A stretch of DNA of 53,831 nucleotides, taken from Nitratireductor sp. (GTDB taxonomy: Bacteria; Pseudomonadota; Alphaproteobacteria; Rhizobiales; Rhizobiaceae). Position numbers and translations under genes: made by a program. Below, piece after piece: positions 8,353 through 17,706 of the stretch. The notes beneath the pieces were generated by a model that did no database searches, was not told the origin of the DNA, and saw nothing but the letters and a program-made list of their open reading frames with translations. How positions within the stretch are numbered: position 1 is the first letter of the stretch; each line of letters opens with the position of its first letter. The stretch lies in assembly GCA_017854535.1 (NCBI GenBank), contig JAFMHL010000028.1, positions 1-53,831 on the forward strand. The letters run 5' to 3'.

Positions 8353-9864
8353 ATGGCTGATTACATTCGCTTAGACGCAACTGACAATGTTGTGACACTG
8401 ACCAAACCCTTGGAGGCTGGAAGTGTTATTGAAAACACTACAACCAAGGTCATGATCCCGCCTGGTCACAAGCTTGCAACAACGGCTATCTCCAAAGGCG
8501 ATGCCATTCGCAAATACGCTCAGATCATCGGATATGCTCTGGAAGATATTGATGCAGGCGACCATGTCCATGTGCACAATATCGAGTTCAGAAATACTGA
8601 TATGGCTTATGAATTTTCTACGGATTTGCGCTCAGTAGATATGGTGCCTGAAACCCAGCGGGATACATTTATGGGGTTTCGCAGGCCTAACGGAAAAGTT
8701 GGAACGCGAAACTATATCGGTATCGTCACATCGGTAAATTGCTCGGCAACGGCAGCACGGATGATTGCCAATGCATTTGGACCCGATGAAGTGGCAGCTT
8801 ATCCTAATGTGGATGGTGTCGTTGCGTTTGTTCATGGCACTGGCTGTGGCATGGCAAGTGATGGTGACGGGTTTGACGCTCTGCAACGGGTAATGTGGGG
8901 ATATGCACGCCATCCAAATCATGCCGGTGTGTTGATGGTTGGCCTTGGTTGCGAGATGAACCAGATCGATTGGCTATTGGAGGCAATGGGTTTAAAAGAC
9001 GGCCCTCTCTTTCAAGCAATGAACATCCAAGATGTTGCCGGCCTTCGCAAGACCGTGGAAATAGGCATTGCCAAAGTAAAGGCTATGTTGCGGGAAGCCA
9101 ATAAGTTTGTTCGCGAACCTTGCCCTGTTTCAGAACTGATGGTGGCGCTTCAATGTGGCGGGTCAGACGCTATGTCCGGTATCACTGCAAACCCTGCTCT
9201 GGGCTATGCGTGCGATCTTTTGACTGCACAAGGCGGTACTGGCGTTCTAGCCGAAACACCTGAAATATACGGTGCTGAGCATTTGCTTACCCGCAGAGCA
9301 AAAGACAGAAAAACCGGAGAGAAACTTGTTAGCCTCATTCGCTGGTGGGAAGATTATACGGCACGGAATAAAGGTAGCATGGATAACAACCCAAGCCCGG
9401 GTAATAAAAAAGGCGGTCTAACCACAATATTGGAAAAATCTCTAGGAGCTGCAGCCAAAGGTGGAACCACCCCACTCAATGGCGTTTATAAATATGCGGA
9501 ACCAGTCACCGCAAAAGGGTTCACCTTTATGGATTCACCTGGATACGACCCCGCTTCGGTTACGGGACAAATCGCCAGCGGCTGCAATCTGGTTGCCTTT
9601 ACGACCGGGCGCGGATCGGCATTCGGTTCAAAGCCCTCACCCTGCATAAAAATTTCAACGAACTCTGTGATGTATGAACGCATGCGTGATGACATGGATA
9701 TCAATGCTGGCGATATGCTTACGGACGGTGTGACATTAGAAGAAAAAGGGCGGGAAATTTACGAGCTGTTATTGCGCGTTGCATCGGGTGAGCAATCCAA
9801 GTCTGAAATGCAGGGCCTTGGTGACTATGAATTTGTGCCATGGCAAATTGGTGCGACCATGTAA
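8353..9864 (+). CDS. UxaA/GarD family sugar-acid dehydratase
   Basis: Altronate/galactarate-dehydratase-like enzyme of 503 residues. The N-terminal SAF domain (about 1-80, with His cluster DHVHVHN at 70-76) is joined by a short linker (GFRRPNGKVGTRNYIGIV) to the large catalytic domain. That domain contains the diagnostic FVHGTGCGM (H161, C165) and later LQCGGSDAMSGITANPALG. Members use Fe(II) to dehydrate hexarates or hexonates to 2-keto-3-deoxy acids. The full length matches UxaA (about 495) and GarD (about 523), so single-chain activity is plausible. Lying between two PhyH genes downstream of a TRAP operon, it is the best indicator that the locus degrades an aldonic or aldaric acid. Confidence 0.88.
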   Translation: MADYIRLDATDNVVTLTKPLEAGSVIENTTTKVMIPPGHKLATTAISKGDAIRKYAQIIGYALEDIDAGDHVHVHNIEFRNTDMAYEFSTDLRSVDMVPETQRDTFMGFRRPNGKVGTRNYIGIVTSVNCSATAARMIANAFGPDEVAAYPNVDGVVAFVHGTGCGMASDGDGFDALQRVMWGYARHPNHAGVLMVGLGCEMNQIDWLLEAMGLKDGPLFQAMNIQDVAGLRKTVEIGIAKVKAMLREANKFVREPCPVSELMVALQCGGSDAMSGITANPALGYACDLLTAQGGTGVLAETPEIYGAEHLLTRRAKDRKTGEKLVSLIRWWEDYTARNKGSMDNNPSPGNKKGGLTTILEKSLGAAAKGGTTPLNGVYKYAEPVTAKGFTFMDSPGYDPASVTGQIASGCNLVAFTTGRGSAFGSKPSPCIKISTNSVMYERMRDDMDINAGDMLTDGVTLEEKGREIYELLLRVASGEQSKSEMQGLGDYEFVPWQIGATM

Positions 9865-9897
9865 TGGCGAGATGAACTCAAGTTCAGGAGCAAATTG

Positions 9898-10800
9898 ATG
9901 GCACGGAATATTTCCAAAGAAGTTCTGAGTGATGATCAGATCAGTTTTTATCAGGAGAACGGCTATCTGATTTTAGAAAACCATGTTCCTATGGATATTA
10001 TCGAAAATATCCGCGCTGAAATCGCACGCTTCAATGAAGAAGCAAAAGGAATGACCGCGTCAAATGATCGGCTTGATCTGGAAGATAGCCATACTCCAGA
10101 TCATCCTCGTTTGCGCCGTATCAAGCTGCCGCATACCACCAGTCCGATAATGAAAGACTTGCTGTTTTCTGATCATATTCTAGCGCCAGCACGTGATCTT
10201 ATTGGCCCTGATATACGATTGCATACGACCAAGTTGAACATGAAATCCGCCAATTATGGTGCGGCAATCGAGTGGCATCAGGACTTCGCGTTTTACCCCC
10301 ATACCAATGATGATGTGCTGGCGATTAGCGTGATCATTGACGATATGGATAGCGAAAACGGACCTTTGATGGTGTTCCCCGGTTCTCACAAAGCAGCAAT
10401 ATACGATCATCATGTGGATAGCGTTTTTGCAGGAGGTATGGACTTGGCGCAAAACGGCTTTGATATGGCTGATGCCGTTGAGCTGCAGGGCCCAGCTGGA
10501 TCTATCTCTATTCATCACGGGCGCATTGTTCATGGATCGGCGCTCAATACATCAGATCATGACAGACGCCTTTTATTTTATGAAATGATGGCTGCGGATG
10601 CTTTCCCTATCATGGGCGCTATGACAAAGTTTGAATCCATTGAAGATTATGATTCCCGCATGCTTTGCGGAAAGACCACTCTTCATCCCCGCCTTGAGAG
10701 TGTCCCGGTTCGCATTCCTCAACCACAACCGGACAAAAATCGCTCAATCTATGAAATTCAAAGTCGTGTGAAAAACCGCACCTTCTCAACTGCAAGTTAG
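9898..10800 (+). CDS. Phytanoyl-CoA dioxygenase (PhyH) family Fe(II)/2-oxoglutarate oxygenase, second copy
   Basis: Second non-haem iron oxygenase (300 residues), clearly divergent from the one at 7388. The triad is H127-x-D129 (EWHQDFAFYPH) and H212 (VHGSALN), with R223/R224 (DHDRRLLFYE) for 2-oxoglutarate. The stretch ENGPLMVFPGSHK is typical of the family. ATG 9898 has AGGAG 7 nt upstream; the TTG one codon earlier is worse spaced. It is separated by 33 nt from the dehydratase and only 7 nt from the next dehydrogenase, so it is in the same transcript. Two different PhyH enzymes in one catabolic operon suggest two oxidative steps or two substrate variants. Confidence 0.85.
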   Translation: MARNISKEVLSDDQISFYQENGYLILENHVPMDIIENIRAEIARFNEEAKGMTASNDRLDLEDSHTPDHPRLRRIKLPHTTSPIMKDLLFSDHILAPARDLIGPDIRLHTTKLNMKSANYGAAIEWHQDFAFYPHTNDDVLAISVIIDDMDSENGPLMVFPGSHKAAIYDHHVDSVFAGGMDLAQNGFDMADAVELQGPAGSISIHHGRIVHGSALNTSDHDRRLLFYEMMAADAFPIMGAMTKFESIEDYDSRMLCGKTTLHPRLESVPVRIPQPQPDKNRSIYEIQSRVKNRTFSTAS

Positions 10801-10807
10801 GAAAAAA

Positions 10808-11695
10808 ATGTCGAAACCAAAAATCGGATTTATCGGACTTGGCCTCATGGGCGCTGCAATGGTCGACCGTCTGCTTGATCAGGGATATGCGATTACCGTT
10901 GTTGCAAACCGTTCACGCACGGCAATTGAGAAAGCTGTAGGCCGCGGGGCGGTTGAAGTTCAATCATCGAAAGAGCTTGCTGCGGCGAGTGATATTGTCA
11001 TGCTTTGTATGGATACATCAGACTCTGTTGAATCACGCATGTTTGGTGATGACGGCGTAATCGCCGGATTAGAACCCGGATCAACTGTGATTGATTTTGG
11101 AACCTCTTTACCTGCTTCAACCCGGAAGATTGGCGAGAAAGTTGCTGCCGCTGGAAGCACTTACCTTGATGCCCCATTGGGCCGCACGCCTGCCCATGCC
11201 TTGGAAGGCAAACTAAATATCATGTGTTCTGGGGATGAGACAGCATTTGCTAAAGTCAAACCTGTCTTGGAAGACCTTGGTGAAAATGTTTTCCATCTTG
11301 GTGCTCTTGGATCTGGTCACACCATTAAGCTCATGAACAATTTCTTTGGCATGACAGTTGCCAATGCCATGTCAGAGGCATTTGCTTTTGCTGATGTGGC
11401 TGGCATAGAACGCCAGAAACTTTATGACGTGATGTCCGCCGGACCGCTTCATTCAGGTATGATGGATTTTGTTAAAGCCTATGGCGTGGATGGAAACCCT
11501 GCCATGCTGGCTTTCGCTATTAAAAACGCCAGCAAAGATGTCGGCTATTATAACAAAATGGTCGAAGAAACCGGCAATACTTCAATCATGGCTAAAGGTG
11601 CTTTGGGTGCCCTAAGCGAAGCCACAAAAAGCGGCAGTGGTGATAAAATGGTTTCTCAGATGGTCGATTATTTCGCAGATCAATTTAAGAAATAA
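10808..11695 (+). CDS. NAD(P)-dependent beta-hydroxyacid dehydrogenase (3-HIBADH/GarR superfamily)
   Basis: Oxidoreductase of 295 residues, related to 3-hydroxyisobutyrate dehydrogenase and tartronate-semialdehyde reductase. The Rossmann loop is GLGLMG (10-15). The catalytic Lys is K174 with N178 (GHTIKLMNN). Unusually, the substrate-binding signature normally written APVSGG reads APLGRTPAHALEGKL (about 122-135), and the usual DxSTISP is DFGTSLPA, so substrate preference probably differs from classic GarR or HIBADH. AGGA precedes ATG 10808. In a hexarate pathway this position would be filled by tartronate-semialdehyde reductase, but that is inference. Confidence 0.86.
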   Translation: MSKPKIGFIGLGLMGAAMVDRLLDQGYAITVVANRSRTAIEKAVGRGAVEVQSSKELAAASDIVMLCMDTSDSVESRMFGDDGVIAGLEPGSTVIDFGTSLPASTRKIGEKVAAAGSTYLDAPLGRTPAHALEGKLNIMCSGDETAFAKVKPVLEDLGENVFHLGALGSGHTIKLMNNFFGMTVANAMSEAFAFADVAGIERQKLYDVMSAGPLHSGMMDFVKAYGVDGNPAMLAFAIKNASKDVGYYNKMVEETGNTSIMAKGALGALSEATKSGSGDKMVSQMVDYFADQFKK

Positions 11696-11717
11696 TCTCA
11701 TGGAATAAAAGGAACCT

Positions 11718-12626
11718 GTGTTGGCCCGTTTAGTTGCCAAGGAAAACGAAGATAGACCAGCATTGGGCATCGCCTTTATGCTGGTTGCTTACCTGTTTTT
11801 TTCATTTATTGACACCAGCGCCAAATGGCTGGCGCTGGCTGGTTTATCAGCGTTTCAACTTTCGTTTATGCGGTATTTCGGGCATTTCGTTATCTCCTTG
11901 GGGCGAATTGCCAAAGGCGGTGTTTCACGCGATAGATTTGGCACAAGTCATATGGGGTTGGTTTTGCTACGGGGTGGTCTCTTGGCCCTATCGACCGTCT
12001 TAAATTTTATCGCGCTGCGATATATTCCGCTGACTCTGACCTCTACCATTCTCTTTTCGTCCCCGATCATTATTTGCGCACTTTCTGGACCTTTGCTTGG
12101 GGAAAAAGTTGGCGCTTGGCGATGGTTTGCAATTGCCATCGGGTTTGTTGGCATATTGATCGCAATTCGCCCTTTTGATGAGAGTTTTCATTGGGCAATC
12201 CTGCTCTCATTAGTCAACGCCTTTGCTTTTGCGATGTATTCTATTTTGACACGCAAACTAGCTGGTATTGTTGCAACCGACACCCTGCAGTTTTACTCGG
12301 GGCTTATAGGAACCATGGCTATTGCTCCTTTTGCGATCTGGACTTGGCAAAATCCAACAAGTTTAATCGACTGGATCATCATGTGCATGATGGGATTTTA
12401 TGGTTGGGCTGGTCATGAATTACTCACCCGTGCCCATGGATATGCGCCAGCAACGACGCTAACACCCTATGGTTATTCATTCATTTTGTATCTGACAGTT
12501 TGGAGCTATTTACTGTTCAATCATTTACCTGACCGCTGGACCATTACGGGTGCCATGATCATTGTTGCAGCAGGACTTATCATCTGGATGCGTGAGCGCA
12601 GAGCTACGCCAATGTCAGCCATTTGA
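11718..12626 (+). CDS. DMT superfamily (EamA) transporter
   Basis: Inner-membrane drug/metabolite transporter of 302 residues with ten predicted helices in two EamA repeats. The first repeat opens ALGIAFMLVAYLFFSFIDTSAKWL and ends at LLGEKVGAWRWFAIAIGFVGILIAI; the second closes with LPDRWTITGAMIIVAAGLIIWMRERR. The start is GTG 11718 or TTG 11721, both after AAAGGA. It ends the rightward operon (22-nt gap from the dehydrogenase) and overlaps the convergent metallophosphoesterase by 23 bp. It may export a by-product or a solute; the substrate is unknown. Confidence 0.85.
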   Translation: MLARLVAKENEDRPALGIAFMLVAYLFFSFIDTSAKWLALAGLSAFQLSFMRYFGHFVISLGRIAKGGVSRDRFGTSHMGLVLLRGGLLALSTVLNFIALRYIPLTLTSTILFSSPIIICALSGPLLGEKVGAWRWFAIAIGFVGILIAIRPFDESFHWAILLSLVNAFAFAMYSILTRKLAGIVATDTLQFYSGLIGTMAIAPFAIWTWQNPTSLIDWIIMCMMGFYGWAGHELLTRAHGYAPATTLTPYGYSFILYLTVWSYLLFNHLPDRWTITGAMIIVAAGLIIWMRERRATPMSAI

Positions 12627-13413
12627 TATCTGGTTCCCGCTCATAGTCGATCGAATGGATAACGGTTTCATCAGCGCCCAAAAAGCACACATTGAAGTTC
12701 TTCTCAATATTTCCATAACCCATCAATTTGGGGTTGCCTGAAAATTCTGGCCAATTTGGATGGGAAGTGGAGCGCGGTGCAGAAAATGGTATTCCGCAGA
12801 CCGAGCCGCTCAATGTATAGTGACAGTGGCCAAAGAAGATGTGTCTAATTTGACCTTTATATTCTCTTAGAATTTCTCGAAACTCTGTTTCATCCACCAT
12901 ATTATATTGATCGGCATTGGCGATCTGCACACCCACCGGATTGTGATGCATGAACAGCCAAACAGGTTGATTTTTACCCTTCGCGCCTGAGAGAATTGAT
13001 CTCAGCCATGTCCGACGTTTGGAACAGAATTCTCCTGCATGACTGCCCTCAAGTTTTGTGTCGAGATAGACAAACAACCCTTCCGGCGTTTCTTCGGCGA
13101 ATTGAAAAAATCCATTTTCATCTTTTGGTTGGTCGGGAAATATTGTTTCAAAATTTTTACGGGAATCGTGATTTCCAATCATCAAAACAGGCTCAAGATG
13201 TTCTTTGAGTTTTGAAGCAGCTAACAAATCTCGAAGCACTTCATAGCTTTCGAGCATGCCAATATGAGTAAGGTCTCCGGTAATGACAATTTTGTCAGCA
13301 TCCATCAAATGGGCCTCAATATAGGTGAGGACCTTTTTGAACTGCTCAATTGGATTATCACCAAGAATTTTTGCAGGGTTGAGATGGATGTCGGAAATAT
13401 GGATCAGTTTCAT
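12604..13413 (-). CDS. Calcineurin-like metallophosphoesterase, CpdA-like
   Basis: Dimetal phosphodiesterase of 269 residues. All signature blocks are in order: D8-x-H10 (SDIHL), G46-D47 (ITGDLTH), N81-H82-D83 (IGNHD), H156-H157 (FMHHNP) and G195-H196-x-H198 (FFGHCHY). This matches class III cyclic-nucleotide phosphodiesterases and related glycerophosphodiesterases. It follows the MmgE/PrpD gene by 31 nt and is probably co-transcribed. Its 3' end overlaps the convergent DMT gene. cAMP is a plausible but unproven substrate. Confidence 0.85.
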   Translation of the reverse strand: MKLIHISDIHLNPAKILGDNPIEQFKKVLTYIEAHLMDADKIVITGDLTHIGMLESYEVLRDLLAASKLKEHLEPVLMIGNHDSRKNFETIFPDQPKDENGFFQFAEETPEGLFVYLDTKLEGSHAGEFCSKRRTWLRSILSGAKGKNQPVWLFMHHNPVGVQIANADQYNMVDETEFREILREYKGQIRHIFFGHCHYTLSGSVCGIPFSAPRSTSHPNWPEFSGNPKLMGYGNIEKNFNVCFLGADETVIHSIDYEREPDIKWLTLA

Positions 13414-13444
13414 AAGTTGCTCTCGTTTAGACTACACAGCGATA

Positions 13445-14812
13445 TTAAACGTCACACTTGTCGTAAAGCAAGACGCTTAGTTCTTTCAATTGAGTATTTG
13501 GTTGCAGCAGCCGATTTCTCATCTGCCAAATCGCTTGTGAGCGTTCTTTGGAAAGTGCAGAACTTGTCATTGTATGAAATTTCTTTTCTATTTCCTCGTC
13601 TTCCATTGGCGACTCAGGCCCACCACGTGCGTGGACATCCCCAGAATGGAAACTGCGTCCATCTTTCAAAATTACTTCAACATTCGACCAGCGCCCCATC
13701 GGAAACCGGGATGAATGGCGTTCAACCTCCTCCACCTTGATCCTTGGGAGAAGTTCAGCGACCACTTTGTTTTTCAAACCTTCACCTGAAATATGCTCAG
13801 GCGCGATTGTGCCATATAACAGCATATTCGCGACGGCGAAGGGAAGGCTGTATTGCGCTTGAGAAGTGGTGTCAGGCATTCCCGCAAATAATCGTGCGGC
13901 TTGAGCAAAGGTCTTGATATTCAAAGACACGACAGCATCGGCTGTAAACTTATGTTCAAGCATCAATTTTCTTGTTGCGTCTATGGCAGCATGGGCCCAA
14001 CGGCAAATCGGATAGGGCTTGATATAGTTGAGATCTACCGTCCAAAGACTGCCGAGATCTTGCCAGTATGCTGCCACCTCCTCATCTTCAAGTGTAATGG
14101 CTGGAGCTCCGGTAAAGCCGCGCTCAGCCAAAAGACACGCCATGGCTCCAGTCAGCGCGCCCATGCCGGACCCATCATGGAGCATGCTTGGGTTGTCAAT
14201 CTCACGCATCATTTGACTGCGCGGACCATGATATTCAGCAATACCAACAGCATGACGAAATTGATCTTTTGTTATTTTACGCAATCTGCAACCAAGCGCC
14301 GCCACTGCCAATGCGTTCCAAGCGCCCGATGTGTGGTAATCGCTCACAGTAGCATGCAGCGCAATCGCTGCTCTTGCCGCTACTTCATAGGACATAGCAA
14401 GAGCCTGTGTGGCATCTCGGCCGGTTAGTTCAGGATATTGTTCGGCAAAAGCAAACAATGCCGGCACTACCGCACAACCAATATGCCCTTTGGTGGGATT
14501 ATAGCCATCATGTCCGTCAAGATTGTCTATCTGGGTTGCTGCTGCAAAAGCGGCACCTGAAATACTGGCTTTGCGTCCATCAAAGAGTAATGGTGCTGAG
14601 TTTTTTGCACTACCTGAACCGTGAAACTCCACGGTATGTTCGCGAGCGATGATACCGGAATCCAGGTTCGCTGCCCCCGCTGCAACCCCGAGCGTGTCAA
14701 TCAATAATGTCGACATACGATGCATCGTCTTTTCAGGAATTTCGGCGCCAGAATTGAAAACAAAGTCTGCAATGCGATCAAACTGACCGTTAGATATTTT
14801 CGTGCCTGACAT
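13445..14812 (-). CDS. MmgE/PrpD family protein (2-methylcitrate-dehydratase-like)
   Basis: About 455 residues, the usual family length. The N-terminal helical domain carries STLLIDTLGVAAGAANLDSG and TQIDNLDGHDGYNPTKGHIGCAVVPALFA, in which the DGHD/HIG residues form the putative active pocket. The smaller alpha/beta domain follows (YPICRWAHAAIDA). Known members dehydrate methylcitrate or isomerise itaconate, cis-aconitate or iminodisuccinate. No prpB or prpC is nearby, so methylcitrate is not supported by context. ATG 14812 has GGGAG 6 nt upstream; the ATG two codons earlier directly abuts that site. It may belong to the neighbouring acid-catabolic locus or be independent. Confidence 0.8.
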   Translation of the reverse strand: MSGTKISNGQFDRIADFVFNSGAEIPEKTMHRMSTLLIDTLGVAAGAANLDSGIIAREHTVEFHGSGSAKNSAPLLFDGRKASISGAAFAAATQIDNLDGHDGYNPTKGHIGCAVVPALFAFAEQYPELTGRDATQALAMSYEVAARAAIALHATVSDYHTSGAWNALAVAALGCRLRKITKDQFRHAVGIAEYHGPRSQMMREIDNPSMLHDGSGMGALTGAMACLLAERGFTGAPAITLEDEEVAAYWQDLGSLWTVDLNYIKPYPICRWAHAAIDATRKLMLEHKFTADAVVSLNIKTFAQAARLFAGMPDTTSQAQYSLPFAVANMLLYGTIAPEHISGEGLKNKVVAELLPRIKVEEVERHSSRFPMGRWSNVEVILKDGRSFHSGDVHARGGPESPMEDEEIEKKFHTMTSSALSKERSQAIWQMRNRLLQPNTQLKELSVLLYDKCDV

Positions 14813-14909
14813 TCGCATCTCCCACTAACCTTTGCTGCAAGATCAGGCTGGATTTAACAAGATATCAAGTCAAGCACAGATTGCGACAATCAAAGTTATT
14901 TCCATGACT

Positions 14910-16421
14910 TCAGGTGCCACAAAATGTTTGATGAACTTCCTCTTCAGGTTTGGGCGGAAGTTCATAGCGGTTAAACCCAGCTTTCTTTTCGAAGGGTGTG
15001 CCAATTGCTTTCAAAAGCTTTTCCATGAAACTGAAATCGCCTTTGCTGGTGGCAACATCTATGGCTTCTTCAACCAAATGATTGCGCGGAATATAGATCG
15101 GATTGGCACGAGTCATTATTTTGCAAGCTACGGATATTTCCTGTTCAGAAGACCCAATCCGCGCTTTCCATTGCTCAAACCAAATATCAAAGCTTCCGTC
15201 TTCTTGAAAAATCGCTTTGACTTTTTTCAAACCTTCTTCGTTCATCAAGGCGATAGTTAGCGATTGGAAACTGTTCGTAAAATCTACGTTATGCTTTTGC
15301 AGCAAAGAAAGAAATTGCCGGATGATCTCTCTATCTGTTTCTGGCTCTTTGTTGGGTACCATACCAAACTTAGGCGCCATTTCTTGGGTCCAAGACGCCA
15401 TGAATATAGGTCCATATTGGTCAAGGGCAGTCTTTGCCATTTCAAGGGCCTTGTCCTCATCATCATCCATCAAAGGTAACAGTGTCTCTGCCAACCGCGA
15501 CAGGTTCCACTGACCTATGGCTGGTTGTGCGCCAAATGCATAACGCCCCTGGCGATCGATGGAACTAAACACCTTATTGTGATCATACTGATCCATAAAA
15601 GCGCAAGGACCATAGTCAATTGTTTCACCGGATATCGTCATATTATCTGTGTTCATCACGCCATGGATGAAACCAATCGAAAGCCATTTGGAAATGAGAG
15701 ATGCCTGCGCTGATATCACCTTCTCAAGTAATCCGAGATACTGATTTGGTGACGTTTTGGTATCTGGATAATGGCGGTCGATTGCATAGTCAGCCAAGAT
15801 TTTCAGGCCCTCTATATCACCGCGTGCTGCAAAGAACTGAAAAGTGCCAATCCGCAAATGGCTTGAAGCAATGCGCGTTAAAACCGCGCCCGGTAAAACC
15901 GCATCGCGATAGACATATTCTCCGGTCGTAGCCACAGCGAGGCTGCGGGTCGTCGGAACGCCAAGGGCATGCATGGCTTCGCTGATGATGTATTCCCGCA
16001 TCACAGGACCCAGCGCAGCTTTGCCATCACCGCCCTTCGAGAACGCAGTGCGCCCTGCTCCTTTGAGTTGAATATCTTGCCGTTGTCCTTTGATGTCGAT
16101 GACTTCACCCAACAAAGCGGCGCGGCCATCACCCATTTGCGGATTAAACTGGCCGAACTGGTGCCCCGAATAGGTCATGGCAAGCAGACCACCCTCGCTT
16201 TGGGCCTCTGCTCCCGTAAACACCCGCGCCGCATATTCCTTGTCTAGCGCATCAATATCCAACCCCAATTCTGTACCAAGCGCTTCATTCAAAAAAACCA
16301 GTTTCGGCTCCTTGGCTGTGACGGGTTCCATCATTGCGAAAAACCGCTCCGGCAGCTGAGCATAACTGGTATCGAAGCTAAGACCTGGTAAAATATTATT
16401 CTTGACGCTTTTTGAATTCAT
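14910..16421 (-). CDS. selO: Protein adenylyltransferase SelO (YdiU/UPF0061)
   Basis: Pseudokinase-fold enzyme that transfers AMP from ATP to protein Ser/Thr/Tyr and is linked to redox stress. It has 503 residues with the family blocks MTYSGHQFGQFNPQMGDGRAAL, LKGAGRT (K120), REYIISEAMHALGVPTTRSLA and the catalytic HGVMNTDN (H253, N257, D259). It ends in HQTFCGT: a Cys near the C-terminus, in the area where eukaryotic homologues have selenocysteine. It is divergent from the PH-domain gene at 16563, with a 141-bp intergenic region. Confidence 0.92.
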   Translation of the reverse strand: MNSKSVKNNILPGLSFDTSYAQLPERFFAMMEPVTAKEPKLVFLNEALGTELGLDIDALDKEYAARVFTGAEAQSEGGLLAMTYSGHQFGQFNPQMGDGRAALLGEVIDIKGQRQDIQLKGAGRTAFSKGGDGKAALGPVMREYIISEAMHALGVPTTRSLAVATTGEYVYRDAVLPGAVLTRIASSHLRIGTFQFFAARGDIEGLKILADYAIDRHYPDTKTSPNQYLGLLEKVISAQASLISKWLSIGFIHGVMNTDNMTISGETIDYGPCAFMDQYDHNKVFSSIDRQGRYAFGAQPAIGQWNLSRLAETLLPLMDDDEDKALEMAKTALDQYGPIFMASWTQEMAPKFGMVPNKEPETDREIIRQFLSLLQKHNVDFTNSFQSLTIALMNEEGLKKVKAIFQEDGSFDIWFEQWKARIGSSEQEISVACKIMTRANPIYIPRNHLVEEAIDVATSKGDFSFMEKLLKAIGTPFEKKAGFNRYELPPKPEEEVHQTFCGT

Positions 16422-16562
16422 AGGGCTGTATCACTGATGCTATTGCTGAAAAATCTGCTACCTTCCCTATTTAGGGCAATTGAGCCACACTTGCACTTGG
16501 AAAAGGATTCGCAGTATTTATATCGATGCGGCGTTATTTCTCATTAAAGCTGGAGCGGGCCA

Positions 16563-17069
16563 ATGCCTAACCTGCACGAGATAGAAGACACAATGGAACT
16601 GGAGTTGCCCGATCAAGACGGCTCCAAGGATTTCCGGTCTCATTGGCAATTGTTTGTGCCAACGCTTGTCATTCTGATTTCATACGCACTTTGTCTTTTA
16701 TACCTGTGGCTGACCAATCGCAGTGATACAGCCCTTTTTCGTCTTGCGGCTCTGGTTGCCGGGGTGGGTGTTCCTTTGCTCGCGGCTCATGCCTTCTTGC
16801 GATATGAAACCGTAAGAGTACGTCTTGGGCAAAACTCCGTAAAGGTACATCCTGGATGGCCAAAGAATAAGGGTCTTGAAATTCCAAATGATTTGATAAT
16901 GGGAATGTCCATTAAGCGCGGTTTGTATGGGCGCATGATGGGCGGCGGTACTTTGATCATAGAAACCAGCGAAGGAACCCGCACTGCCATCCCAGACTTG
17001 AAAGATCCAGAAGCAATTGTGGAAGTTTTTAATACGATACGTACTTCATCGAATGCCACATTCGATTAG
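16563..17069 (+). CDS. Small membrane protein with PH-like domain (bPH2/DUF2244-like)
   Basis: 168 residues. The N-terminus is acidic and cytoplasmic. Two hydrophobic helices follow (FVPTLVILISYALCLLYLWL; LFRLAALVAGVGVPLLAAHAFL). The C-terminal beta-rich part (YETVRVRLGQNSVKV... DLIMGMSIKRGLYGRMMGGGTLIIET) resembles bacterial PH domains of the YdbS/YdbT type. GGAGCGGG precedes ATG 16563. It converges on the sortase gene with only 13 bp between stops. Function is unknown; a role in envelope organisation is only suggested by the fold. Confidence 0.6.
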   Translation: MPNLHEIEDTMELELPDQDGSKDFRSHWQLFVPTLVILISYALCLLYLWLTNRSDTALFRLAALVAGVGVPLLAAHAFLRYETVRVRLGQNSVKVHPGWPKNKGLEIPNDLIMGMSIKRGLYGRMMGGGTLIIETSEGTRTAIPDLKDPEAIVEVFNTIRTSSNATFD

Positions 17070-17082
17070 ACGCCGATTGATA

Positions 17083-17706
17083 TTATATCGGTCCAAACTC
17101 TGGATCTTGAACATCCACTTCAACACCCTCAACAATATAGCGCCAATCGCTTCTCTGGGTTCCATCGAGAGGCCAACAGGTTGTTAGAGCAATCAAATGC
17201 TGATCGCTATCGGCGTTAATTCCTGATGAACCTGCTTTTGCAATCCAAGCGCGGCGCACTTCATAAGCAATAGTCTTTCCATCCTTGCGCTTTACCAGGA
17301 TTTCGTCGCCTTTTCTGAGTTCCCCTATCCACCTGAAATGCGTGTCCCGATGGGCAGAGAATACTGCCGTCCCTCGTTCGCCAGGTAGGGGTGTATCAAC
17401 AAGATGGCCTGGACCAAATGCCAGTGCTTCGCCGCTGGTATTGTTCAAAACAATATTGGACTGTTGAAGGCGCGGAGCCGAGATTTTCGCGATAGGAGAA
17501 ATATCTGCCCAAGCCCATGGTTTTTGATCCTCGACAGATGCACTCAAGAAAGCCCTATCCAGCATAACCTGCGCAATGGCTGCTTTGCCTTTGATCCAAA
17601 GTCCATCCGCAACAAACCACATTCCGGTCAGAAAGACTGCCGCCAAAAGAAATTTAGTCGTTTTGGCCGTAACGCCTGACTTGAAGGATAGAATTCTCTT
17701 GCTCAT
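17083..17706 (-). CDS. Class GN (marine proteobacterial) sortase
   Basis: Membrane-anchored transpeptidase of 207 residues. One N-terminal helix (FLLAAVFLTGMWFVADGLW, about 19-37) is followed by the sortase barrel. The triad is H119 (FSAHRDTHF), C177 (LTTCWPLD) and R189 (SDWRYIVEG). Its ATG overlaps the TGA of the upstream VIT/VWA protein (ATGA), so the pair is translationally coupled. In such pairs the sortase has one dedicated substrate, the neighbouring protein, which carries an LPQTA signal. In a Gram-negative envelope the acceptor of the cleaved protein is not established. Confidence 0.9.
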   Translation of the reverse strand: MSKRILSFKSGVTAKTTKFLLAAVFLTGMWFVADGLWIKGKAAIAQVMLDRAFLSASVEDQKPWAWADISPIAKISAPRLQQSNIVLNNTSGEALAFGPGHLVDTPLPGERGTAVFSAHRDTHFRWIGELRKGDEILVKRKDGKTIAYEVRRAWIAKAGSSGINADSDQHLIALTTCWPLDGTQRSDWRYIVEGVEVDVQDPEFGPI

